Assembly (NCBI GenBank): GCA_964534125.1
Contig: CAZHOJ010000007.1
Coordinates: forward strand, 124,001 to 188,000
Length of the DNA: 64,000 nt
Source of the DNA: 2-02-FULL-55-14 sp964534125
GTDB taxonomy: Bacteria; Bacteroidota; Ignavibacteria; UBA10030
Direction of reading: 5' to 3'
The notes beneath the pieces are model-generated. The model ran no database searches, had not been told where the DNA came from, and was given only the letters and a program-made list of their open reading frames with translations. The translations under genes and the position numbers were made by a program. Positions 35,218 to 43,004 of this stretch are shown here, piece after piece (the first letter of the stretch is position 1; every line of letters starts with the position of its first letter).

Positions 35218-37374
35218 ATGCTGATCCATACACTCATCTACGGTGCAGGAATGTCCCTCTCATTCTGGGGGGCCTACCTGCTAGCAGTCCGACTGCTGCA
35301 CGGTCTGCCGGCATATGTCCGGATAGCAGGCGCATTCGCGCTCTATGCATGGCTCCTGCTCGCTTTCTTTCATGTCCTCGCGGTCGCATCGCTCTTTGTC
35401 CGGCCGGTCGCGTACGGAGTGCTCGTCCTTTTCGGTGTGGCAATGTATCTCTGGGCGGGACGGGGGAGTGAGGTCGAAGCGACCGTGCAGGGCGACCTGA
35501 ACGCTGCTCGCCACGTGTTCCGCCGGGTGCTCGGATCACGATGGGCCTGGCTGGCGCTTCCGGCCATCTTCATGATCGTCCTGGTCCTCCTTCGCGGCCT
35601 TGTGGCACCTCCGCTGGAGTGGGACGCCCTTACGTACCATCTTCCGAAACCGGCGCGCTGGGTTCAGGCCGGCGGCAACGCATCCTGGGCCGCTCCCGGA
35701 GCGACATCGTACTATCAGTATTTTGCATCGGGGGGTGATGTCTTCTGGGCATGGGCCATGCTGGCATCGCATGGCGATTCTCTCCTTGCATTCGCCTCGG
35801 CCTGGTCGGTCATTGCCTCTTCGGCCCTGCTCTATGCATCGGCGCGGATCGTCGGCGCCTCACGGTCAGCCGCATGGCTCTTCGTGCTTTGTCTGATGAC
35901 CATGCCTGCGGTGTTCCACTATGCTGCGAGCTTGTACGTCGATACGCTCCACATTTCGGTCCTGATCTTTGCCATTCTCGCGATGGCTACAGCGCTGCGA
36001 CAAGCAGAGATCCGCCTTGCCGCCGTCGCCGGCGTGGCGCTTGGCGTGGCGGCTGCGATCAAGATCACCACGCTGCCGTACATGGCGATCCTCGGCATGG
36101 CATTCATGTGGTACGTCTTTGCCCGCCTCGGTTCGTGGAACGAACGCCGGATGTGGATAGGGGCGCTGCTGGCTGGCCTGCTCGTGTGCATTCCGGACTA
36201 TCTGCACGCCTTGGTCGATACCGGCTCGCCTTTCTATCCTCTCGAGATCGACCTTGGACCATTGGGCGTCCTTCGCGGGAATGAGGAATTCACTCTGCTG
36301 CACACCGGCTCGTTCTGGCCGGATGCGCCCCCGATGTCTGCTGGCATGCTGCTGAGCTATCTTTTTGTCTTCACGCGAGAGAGCTGGAATCACCTCAACT
36401 TCGGGTTCGCCGGTGCGGCGCTCGTCCTGGCCGGGGCGATCGCACTCGGCATCCGCGGCTGGCAAAGGCAGCATCGGTTGGTGTCTGCGACGCTCCTCCT
36501 CATCGTCGCTGTCGGTGCGCTGATGTTCGCCAGCCCCTCCTCGGGCGTCTACCGTCTTGAACTCTGGGGGCCGATCGTCGGAAGACTGCTCTTGCTGCAG
36601 GCCGCTGCCATCATTCTCGCCGGCATTGCCCTCCTGGGCGACCGCTTACGCTGGGTCTTCGGGGCCGCGATCCTGGTGAACATTTTTCAGGCGATCCCCG
36701 CAGGACTGGGAGATGCAGATCTCGCCGCGTTGTCCCTTGGTTGGCCGTATGTCCTCGGTGCTATGGTCCTTCTCTCCGGAGCTGTGTTCGTCTTCGTACG
36801 AAAGGAGTGGGTCCGGCAAAGCGCGGTGCTGGTATTCTCTGCGATGATGGTGCTGGCCATACCTGTCGATTCCGTGCGCACTGACCTGCGATATGCATAC
36901 TACAAAGAGGCGGAGAAGGGGATAGATGGCGCGTTCCTTGCGCATCCACTGGAACCTCATTTTGTGTCCGCTTGGCCGATCTGGAAGTACCTCGACCAGG
37001 ACCGTCCTGTTCGTGTGGCGATGACGGCGGGATGGGACGGGTACGGACAGAACTGGTATTGGTATCCGCTGTTCGGGAGCCGGCTGCAGAACGACGTCCG
37101 GTATGTTCCCGTCACCGAGGAGGGAGATCTCATCGACTATCGCAGACAGGACCTGTACGACTTTCGCGCTTCGCCGGAAGCCTGGCTGAGCCGGCTTCGC
37201 GATGAGCGGATCGGATATCTGGCGGGCATCCTGCTCGCGCCTGAGGGAGCATGGGCCAGGGAACGGCCGGACGTATTCGAACGCGTCGTCGTTTCGGACG
37301 ACAGCCTGCATGCTCTGTTCAGGATCAACGAAACAGAACTCGAACGACTGATAGCGGAGAAGGAAACACGATGA
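35218..37374 (+). CDS. GT-C (family 39-like) membrane glycosyltransferase
   Basis: A 718-residue polytopic protein with about twelve hydrophobic segments in the first ~560 residues and a soluble C-terminal part. The motif PPLEWDALTYHLPKPARW (about residue 137 on) has the acidic residue of GT-C enzymes in the first large periplasmic loop. Such enzymes move a sugar from a polyprenyl-phosphate carrier to a lipid or protein. It overlaps the next gene, a GT2 enzyme of dolichyl-phosphate-mannose-synthase type, by ATGA. This suggests the pair makes and uses a polyprenyl-linked sugar. The acceptor is unknown; the large lipoprotein just upstream is one possibility. Confidence 0.75.
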   Translation: MLIHTLIYGAGMSLSFWGAYLLAVRLLHGLPAYVRIAGAFALYAWLLLAFFHVLAVASLFVRPVAYGVLVLFGVAMYLWAGRGSEVEATVQGDLNAARHVFRRVLGSRWAWLALPAIFMIVLVLLRGLVAPPLEWDALTYHLPKPARWVQAGGNASWAAPGATSYYQYFASGGDVFWAWAMLASHGDSLLAFASAWSVIASSALLYASARIVGASRSAAWLFVLCLMTMPAVFHYAASLYVDTLHISVLIFAILAMATALRQAEIRLAAVAGVALGVAAAIKITTLPYMAILGMAFMWYVFARLGSWNERRMWIGALLAGLLVCIPDYLHALVDTGSPFYPLEIDLGPLGVLRGNEEFTLLHTGSFWPDAPPMSAGMLLSYLFVFTRESWNHLNFGFAGAALVLAGAIALGIRGWQRQHRLVSATLLLIVAVGALMFASPSSGVYRLELWGPIVGRLLLLQAAAIILAGIALLGDRLRWVFGAAILVNIFQAIPAGLGDADLAALSLGWPYVLGAMVLLSGAVFVFVRKEWVRQSAVLVFSAMMVLAIPVDSVRTDLRYAYYKEAEKGIDGAFLAHPLEPHFVSAWPIWKYLDQDRPVRVAMTAGWDGYGQNWYWYPLFGSRLQNDVRYVPVTEEGDLIDYRRQDLYDFRASPEAWLSRLRDERIGYLAGILLAPEGAWARERPDVFERVVVSDDSLHALFRINETELERLIAEKETR

Positions 37375-38126
37375 AACCCAGGCAGACTGCGCGATCGAAG
37401 AAGACCCGGACGAAGCTCTCCATTATTGTCCCTGTCTATAACGAACAAAAGTTCATCGCTGAGGTCATCGAACGGGTGCAGAAGGCCTCGGTGGCTGGGA
37501 CTGAAAAGAAGAAGCAGATCATCGTCGTCGATGACGGATCCACGGACGGTACGGTCGATGTCCTCCGGGTCTATGTACGGCGGAAGATGATCGACCTGCT
37601 TGTCCATGACCGGAACCGGGGAAAGGGGGCGGCGATCCGGAGCGGCCTTTCCCGTGTGACCGGCGACATCGTCCTTATTCAGGACGCGGACCTGGAATAT
37701 GACCCCGCGGAGTACGGCAAGCTCGTCTCACCGATGCTGCAGGGGCACGCGGATGTGGTCTATGGTTCCCGGTTCGTTCAGAGCGAGCCGCACCGGGTCC
37801 TGTACTTCTGGCATTCTCAGGGGAACCAGTTCCTCACCTTCCTCTCGAACATGTTCACGGACCTCAACCTCACGGACATGGAGACTGGATTCAAGGCGTT
37901 CCGGTCGGAGGTGCTCGAACATATCCGAATCGAAGAGGACAGGTTCGGGTTCGAGCCCGAGATCACGGCCAAGGTTGCGCGTCGTGCGCGGCGCGAGGGG
38001 ATACGCATATACGAGGTGGGGATCTCCTACCACGGGCGCACTTATGCTGAAGGGAAGAAGATCGGGTGGAAGGACGGTGTCAAGGCGTTGTACTGTATCC
38101 TGAAGTACAACCTTTTCCGCAGGTGA
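37371..38126 (+). CDS. Family 2 glycosyltransferase, polyprenyl-phosphate sugar synthase type
   Basis: A 251-residue cytoplasmic GT-A enzyme. It has the opening LSIIVPVYNEQKFIAEVIERV, the nucleotide-binding VVDDGSTDGT, GKGAAIRSGL, the metal-binding QDADLEYDP and the late motif MTDLNLTDMETGFKAF-like region (DLNLTDMETGFKAF). This is the DPM1/DpgS-type layout without membrane segments. It starts at ATG 37371, overlapping the stop of the GT-C gene. It probably charges a polyprenyl phosphate with a sugar for the upstream enzyme. A perfect inverted repeat follows. Confidence 0.88.
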   Translation: MKPRQTARSKKTRTKLSIIVPVYNEQKFIAEVIERVQKASVAGTEKKKQIIVVDDGSTDGTVDVLRVYVRRKMIDLLVHDRNRGKGAAIRSGLSRVTGDIVLIQDADLEYDPAEYGKLVSPMLQGHADVVYGSRFVQSEPHRVLYFWHSQGNQFLTFLSNMFTDLNLTDMETGFKAFRSEVLEHIRIEEDRFGFEPEITAKVARRARREGIRIYEVGISYHGRTYAEGKKIGWKDGVKALYCILKYNLFRR

Positions 38127-38169
38127 CAGCCGGGCTGAGATGAAATGAGATGACATACAAACACAGCCC

Positions 38170-38207
38170 GAAGTCTGCCTTCTATCTTACAACAGAAGGC
38201 AGACTTC
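38170..38207. terminator. Perfect 14-bp inverted repeat between convergent genes
   Basis: The arms GAAGTCTGCCTTCT (38170-38183) and AGAAGGCAGACTTC (38194-38207) are separated by 10 bases, between the end of the GT2 gene (+) and the end of hemL (-). It probably serves both strands as a terminator. There is no long T tract on either side, so its strength is uncertain. Confidence 0.6.
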
Positions 38208-38223
38208 TGGTGTAGCCAAATGC

Positions 38224-39510
38224 TCAGATCGATGCGAGGAATGTCCGCAAGGCCCCGAGGTAACGGTCGATATCCTTGTTCGTATGCGTAGCAGACAGGA
38301 ATGCCGCCTCGAACTGCGACGGGGGAAGCAGGAAGCCGCGGTCGAGCATATGGCGGAAGTAGTCGCTGAAGAGCCCTCTGTCGGATGAATTTGCTGACGG
38401 GAAATCGAGCACCGGCATGCCGGTGAAGAAGAGTGTGAACATCGAGCCGACACGGTTGAACGTGAACGCGTGGCCCGTTTCCTGCTGAACTCTCGCAACT
38501 CCCTCCTCAAGCCTCTTTCCCATCTTTTCGAGCCGGGCATAGATCGACCGTCGCCTCCGAAGCTCCTTCAGGAGCGTCAGCCCGGCCGCCATGGCAAGCG
38601 GATTCCCCGATAGCGTTCCCGCCTGATACACGGGCCCTGCCGGAGCGACGCATCGCATGATCTGCTCTCTCCCGCCGTATGCGCCAACCGGCAGTCCGCC
38701 CCCGATGATCTTGCCCATCGTCGTCAGGTCGGGCATCACGCCGTACATCTGCTGCGCTCCTCCCGCCGACAGCCGGAATCCCGTCATCACTTCGTCAAAT
38801 ATCAGCAGGGAACCGTGCTCGTCGCATAGCTCCCGGAGCTCCTTCAGAAAACCGGGCTGTGGCGGGACGCATCCCATGTTTCCCACGACAGGCTCGACGA
38901 TGATCGCGGCGACGGTCCCTGCATGATGTTCGAGAGTGGTCCGTACGGACTGGAAATCGTTGTAGCGGGCGTTGAGAGTTCCGGCCGAAATGGAGGCGGG
39001 AACGCCGGGGCTGTCGGGGACGCCGAGCGTCATTGCTCCCGATCCTGCCTTGATGAGGAAGGGATCGGCGTGTCCATGGTAGCATCCCTCGAACTTGATG
39101 ATCTTCTCCCGATTGGTGAATGCGCGCGCAAGGCGTATCGCACTCATCGTCGCTTCTGTGCCCGAATTGACCATCCGGACCATCTCGACCGACGGCACCA
39201 TGTCCACAATGACGTCCGCCATCTGAAGTTCCAGCTTTGACGATGCCCCGAAGCTGGTTCCCCTGCCGGCAGCGGACCGTATGGCCTTGATAACAGGCGC
39301 GTAGGCGTGTCCGAGGATCATTGGTCCCCATGACCCGATGAAATCGGTGTAGCGGTTCCCGTCCACATCCCAGATGTACCGGCCCTTGGCGCGATGGATG
39401 AAGAGGGGGTCCCGGCCGACAGAGCCAAACGCGCGAACGGGAGAATTGACACCGCCGGGTATGAGATCCTTGGCGAGTTTGTAGTAGCGAGATGATTTTG
39501 ATGTTTTCAT
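38224..39510 (-). CDS. hemL: Glutamate-1-semialdehyde 2,1-aminomutase
   Basis: A 428-residue PLP enzyme that converts glutamate-1-semialdehyde to 5-aminolevulinate, the last step of the C5 route to haem and other tetrapyrroles. It has the GGVNSPVRAF motif near the start, NSGTEATMSAIRLAR, EGCYHGHAD, the PLP-ring Asp in IFDEVMTGFR (Asp239) and the Schiff-base Lys in GKIIGGGLPVGAYGG (Lys267). Start ATG at 39510 fits family length; an upstream in-frame GTG would add a low-complexity extension running into the hairpin repeats. hemB lies about 2.4 kb away on the same strand. Confidence 0.96.
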   Translation of the reverse strand: MKTSKSSRYYKLAKDLIPGGVNSPVRAFGSVGRDPLFIHRAKGRYIWDVDGNRYTDFIGSWGPMILGHAYAPVIKAIRSAAGRGTSFGASSKLELQMADVIVDMVPSVEMVRMVNSGTEATMSAIRLARAFTNREKIIKFEGCYHGHADPFLIKAGSGAMTLGVPDSPGVPASISAGTLNARYNDFQSVRTTLEHHAGTVAAIIVEPVVGNMGCVPPQPGFLKELRELCDEHGSLLIFDEVMTGFRLSAGGAQQMYGVMPDLTTMGKIIGGGLPVGAYGGREQIMRCVAPAGPVYQAGTLSGNPLAMAAGLTLLKELRRRRSIYARLEKMGKRLEEGVARVQQETGHAFTFNRVGSMFTLFFTGMPVLDFPSANSSDRGLFSDYFRHMLDRGFLLPPSQFEAAFLSATHTNKDIDRYLGALRTFLASI

Positions 39511-39564
39511 GGTCTGAATGTAGGGGACTTTTCCCACGGAAGAAATGTCAGGGGGCGCGGACCA

Positions 39565-40009
39565 CACCGTCGCTGCGCGACGGTTTTTCTATTGGAAATC
39601 CTCAGCCGGACCGTGAACGGTCCGGCTGAACTCACATCGTCCCATCGGGACGAACAGCGTCTCCCGGAAGAACTGCCCGTGGACGGGATCACACCGTCGC
39701 TGCGCGACGGNNNNNNNNNNNNNNNNNNNNNNNNNNNNNNNNNNNNNNNNNNNNNNNNNNNNNNNNNNNNNNNNNNNNNNNNNNNNNNNNNNNNNNNNNN
39801 NNNNNNNNNNTTACGGCTGGCATTCCCCAGCCGGACCGTGAACGGTCCGGCTGAACTCACATCGTTCCTTCGGGACGAAAAACGTCTTCGAAAGTTCCAT
39901 CAGAGCCACCCTCCGCAGGTCGCGTCAGCGACCGTATGAACACAGGGCCGACCATTCATGGTCGGCCCGGGGGGAATAACTGTGCGCGAACGCGTCGCGT
40001 AGCGACGCG
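39565..40009. repeat. Cluster of palindromic repeats around an assembly gap
   Basis: At least seven small hairpins lie in ~445 bases. CCGTCGC-TGC-GCGACGG occurs at 39567-39583 and again at 39694-39710. A 13-bp palindrome TCAGCCGGACCGT with its complement lies at 39602-39629 and recurs near 39828-39854. TCGTCCC-ATC-GGGACGA lies at 39637-39653 and recurs in changed form at about 39862-39877. GGTCGC-GTCA-GCGACC is at 39918-39933, GGGCCGACCA-TTCA-TGGTCGGCCC at 39945-39968, and CGCGTCGC-GTA-GCGACGCG at 39991-40009. A block of about 55 bases is repeated directly with an offset of 225. No gene is present; the region separates hemL from the epimerase gene. Confidence 0.85.
39711..39810. other. Assembly gap, 100 N
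   Basis: Exactly 100 unknown bases, a conventional scaffold gap length, so the true distance is unknown. Both sides carry the same palindromic repeat units, which probably caused the break in assembly. Confidence 0.98.
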
Positions 40010-40016
40010 GTGACCA

Positions 40017-41000
40017 TCACAGCAATCCCGTCTCCCGGTACCAGTCGAACGTTTCCTGCATGGTCTCCCGCAGACCCTTTGGAGAGAATCCGAGCTCACG
40101 CCGGGCCTTCTCTGAAGAGTACTGCTTCCGGATCTCAACGCCGGCAACGAGCTCGCGGTTGATCCACGGTCTCATACCGAACAAGGGGGCGATCATCTCG
40201 CTGAAGGCGGCGATCCCCTTGACGACTGGTGCGGGGACCGTGAAAAGGGGAGGGATGCCACCGACGACCTCTGCAGAGGTCCTGAAGATCTCCCTGTACG
40301 TCAGATTCTCTCCGGCAAGGATATACCGCTCACCTGTTCTGCCGGTCCGGAGCGCCGCGACGTGCGCCTTCGTCACGTCCTCCACGGAGACCACACTGGA
40401 GCCTCCCGGAGGGGCGTAGAAAATGCGCCCGGCATAGACGTCCTTGATCATTCGTCCGCCATGAAAACGGTAGTCCCCCGGTCCCATGATGATGGAGGGA
40501 TTGAGGATGACGGCATCGAGCCCTCGTGTCACCGCATCGAGAACGATCTGTTCCGACCGGTATTTCGCGATGCGGTATCCGACGTCGAGGAACTCCCCGT
40601 CGTGCTGCGATTCCTCTGTGACCACCGATGTCGGCGTTCGAAGCGGGAGGGCTGCGATGGAGCTTGTATGAATGAACCGTCTGACCCGCGCTGCAAGGGA
40701 GGCATCGACGACATGGCGGGTCCCCTCGATGTTCACCGCGAACATCAGGTCCCGTTCCTTCCGCCAGTAGGAGATGATGGCGGCGGTGTGGAAGACGACA
40801 TCGGCACCTTCGACGGCACGCTCGACGGATGCCTGATCGCGAACATCCCCATGGAGGAGCTCAATGTCACAATCCCGGATGCTCCGCAGGTCGGACGTCG
40901 GCCGTACCAATCCCCGCACCCTGTATCCTTCCCGCAGCAAAGCCCGGGCAAGATTGGACCCGAGCAGGCCGTTGATGCCTGTGATCAGAGCGAGCTTCAT
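40017..41000 (-). CDS. NAD(P)-dependent epimerase/dehydratase (dihydroflavonol-reductase-like)
   Basis: A 327-residue extended short-chain dehydrogenase. The Rossmann motif TGINGLLGSNLARAL is at the N-terminus, followed by the Asp/Ala region GDVRD and FHTAAIISYW. The catalytic set is Ser in HTSSIAAL and Tyr/Lys in GYRIAKYRSE (Y-R-I-A-K). It resembles dihydroflavonol-4-reductase and HpnA-type proteins that act on a sugar or alcohol carbonyl; the substrate cannot be told. Its start overlaps the stop of the outer-membrane-type protein gene upstream by ATGA, so these two are coupled. Confidence 0.85.
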   Translation of the reverse strand: MKLALITGINGLLGSNLARALLREGYRVRGLVRPTSDLRSIRDCDIELLHGDVRDQASVERAVEGADVVFHTAAIISYWRKERDLMFAVNIEGTRHVVDASLAARVRRFIHTSSIAALPLRTPTSVVTEESQHDGEFLDVGYRIAKYRSEQIVLDAVTRGLDAVILNPSIIMGPGDYRFHGGRMIKDVYAGRIFYAPPGGSSVVSVEDVTKAHVAALRTGRTGERYILAGENLTYREIFRTSAEVVGGIPPLFTVPAPVVKGIAAFSEMIAPLFGMRPWINRELVAGVEIRKQYSSEKARRELGFSPKGLRETMQETFDWYRETGLL

Positions 41001-41860
41001 AGCACGGGGAATGCGAGCCCTGCATGGATCGTGAGATTGCGTTTCAATCCATCGAGGTTGACCGGGCGAGCGAGCAGGGCCATTGCTCCACGAAGACTGA
41101 GCGTGATCCCGCTTTCAAGAGGGTACGAGGCATCGGCGCCTATGTTTACCTGGCTCCGATCCGTATCGGGGATGGGTCCTGGAGGGAGATAGAGCGACGA
41201 CTGGGGTGGTTGGGGACGAAAGCCATCGGACCGTTCAAGCTTATGGATCAGGATGACCTCCGCCCGAAGGACAAGCTCTTCCTGCAGCAAGGTGTATGCT
41301 GCCCGGACCGAGACGTCGTTACCACGCCGGAGCTGGTTCACGGTGTTCGCGCTGCGGCCCGGTGCATGCTGATACCCAGCGGAAGTGGTCCAGCGGTCGC
41401 CCGACACCGAGACGCCGAAGAGCACATCGGTGGTGCCAAGGCCTGGTTGATATGCCTGGGGAAGGCCTCCTTCGTTCACCGCTCCGGTCGCGAGTCTCAC
41501 ACCGCCTTCCAGGGAGACCGAAAGCTCATGAGAGCTCCACACTGTATAGCGTCCTGCGAGCAGAAGGTCCCCGATGCCCGATGTCGAGCCGAGAGGCCCG
41601 GACATCATGCGGTAGGGGGCCGACAGGCTGAGGAAGAGGTCTTCGAATGGCAGGGCCTGAAGCCCGATTTGAATGTCCGTGAAAGTGTACTCGTCGTCGG
41701 AACTGACACCGTAAGAGATGCCGCTGGTGAAGGTAAGGAGGTGGGCAGTCTCCTCCATGCCCCCGATGGAGCATACCCCGGCATCGGAGCATTGCCCGGT
41801 CCCCCGGGATGGAAAGGTAAGTGATAGGGCCAGGAGCGCGAGGCTTGTGCGGATTTTCAT
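40997..41860 (-). CDS. Outer-membrane beta-barrel-type protein
   Basis: About 287 residues. A signal peptide (MKIRTSLALLALSLTFPSRG) is followed by a cysteine pair (CSDAGVC). A series of alternating beta strands typical of a transmembrane barrel follows (FTDIQIGLQALPFEDLFLSL, ELSVSLEGGVRLATGA, VNIGADASYPLESGITLSL), ending in AGLAFPVL. It looks like the transporter-like outer-membrane family of unknown cargo. ATG 41860 is chosen because the eight residues before it do not belong to a signal peptide. It overlaps the epimerase gene start and lies 72 bases after hemB. Confidence 0.65.
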   Translation of the reverse strand: MKIRTSLALLALSLTFPSRGTGQCSDAGVCSIGGMEETAHLLTFTSGISYGVSSDDEYTFTDIQIGLQALPFEDLFLSLSAPYRMMSGPLGSTSGIGDLLLAGRYTVWSSHELSVSLEGGVRLATGAVNEGGLPQAYQPGLGTTDVLFGVSVSGDRWTTSAGYQHAPGRSANTVNQLRRGNDVSVRAAYTLLQEELVLRAEVILIHKLERSDGFRPQPPQSSLYLPPGPIPDTDRSQVNIGADASYPLESGITLSLRGAMALLARPVNLDGLKRNLTIHAGLAFPVL

Positions 41861-41932
41861 GGTTTCCATGCGAGGGTTGTGCAAAAAAGGGTTCGGTACG
41901 ACCAGACCGCGCCGCGAAGCTGTTGGCAGGTG

Positions 41933-42931
41933 TTATGACCGCAGAAGTCGTGCGGCGTCCTTGGCAAAATAGGTCAGGATGAGGTCTGCGCCGGCCCGAC
42001 GGATGCTGGTGAGCACCTCCAGCATCACACGGTCTCCGTCTATCATGTCCGCACGCGCTGCTGCCTTGATCATGGAATACTCCCCGCTCACGTTGTATGC
42101 TGCTGTGGGGACGCCGAAGGTCTCTTTCACGCGATGGATGATGTCGAGGTAGGGGAGTGCCGGCTTCACCATCACGATGTCCGCGCCCTCCCGAAGGTCG
42201 AGAGCAACTTCCCTCAGCGCCTCATCGGCATTTGCCGGATCCATCTGGTGAGAGCGGCGGTCGCCGAACTTCGGCGTGCTCTCCGCCGCCTCGCGGAACG
42301 GCCCATAGAGGCCCGAAGCATATTTTGCAGCGTATGACATGATGGGGATATCGCTGAAGCCGTTCCCGTCCAATCGTGCCCTGATGGCCCTCACGCGTCC
42401 GTCGAACATATCCGACGGGGCGACCATATCAGCGCCTGCCTGCGCGTGCGTGAGCGCTTCGCGTGCGAGCAGTTCTATCGATTCGTCGTTCACGATCTTG
42501 CCGTCCCGGACGATGCCGCAATGTCCATGCGAGGTATATTCGCACAGGCAGACATCCGTGATGACGGCGATGTCGGGGACGTTCTTCTTGATCGCCCGGA
42601 CCGCCTCCTGCACGATGCCATGCTCGTCATAGGCGCCCGAACCCACCTCGTCCTTTTCCGGTGGGATGCCGAAAAGGATCACTGCGGGAATGCCGAGGGG
42701 GACGAGCCGTTCGCACTCCCGGACGATGTTGTCGATCGATTGCTGGAACACGCCAGGCATCGATCCGATCTCCCGTTTGATCCCTTCACCGGGGACCACG
42801 AACAGCGGATAGATGAAGTTCCTCGGGGAGAGCGTGGTCTCACGCACCATGTCGCGGAACGTGGCCGTCATCCGCAGCCGGCGCTGCCTGTTGATGGGAA
42901 AGGATGCAAGGGAATCGAAAGATCGGCTCAT
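41933..42931 (-). CDS. hemB: Porphobilinogen synthase (delta-aminolevulinic acid dehydratase)
   Basis: A 332-residue enzyme condensing two 5-aminolevulinate molecules to porphobilinogen, following HemL in the tetrapyrrole pathway. The zinc-site cysteines are present (DVCLCEYTSHGHCG), so it is the zinc-dependent type. Both active-site lysines are visible, in IMSYAAKYASGLYGPFR and in IVMVKPALPYLDI. The C-terminal DLILTYFAKDAARLL is also typical. It is in the same orientation as hemL. The first ~20 residues fit the family start. Confidence 0.97.
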   Translation of the reverse strand: MSRSFDSLASFPINRQRRLRMTATFRDMVRETTLSPRNFIYPLFVVPGEGIKREIGSMPGVFQQSIDNIVRECERLVPLGIPAVILFGIPPEKDEVGSGAYDEHGIVQEAVRAIKKNVPDIAVITDVCLCEYTSHGHCGIVRDGKIVNDESIELLAREALTHAQAGADMVAPSDMFDGRVRAIRARLDGNGFSDIPIMSYAAKYASGLYGPFREAAESTPKFGDRRSHQMDPANADEALREVALDLREGADIVMVKPALPYLDIIHRVKETFGVPTAAYNVSGEYSMIKAAARADMIDGDRVMLEVLTSIRRAGADLILTYFAKDAARLLRS

Positions 42932-43004
42932 GGTCGTCGGAAGTCCTGATGAATGTGTATGAAGAATATAGAGGAGCGGGTCCGGAAGTGCAATTGAAGG
43001 GCGG

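Noticed and set aside
39507..39939. Open frames running through the N stretch
   Set aside because: They consist of palindromic repeat DNA and unknown bases, with no protein pattern.
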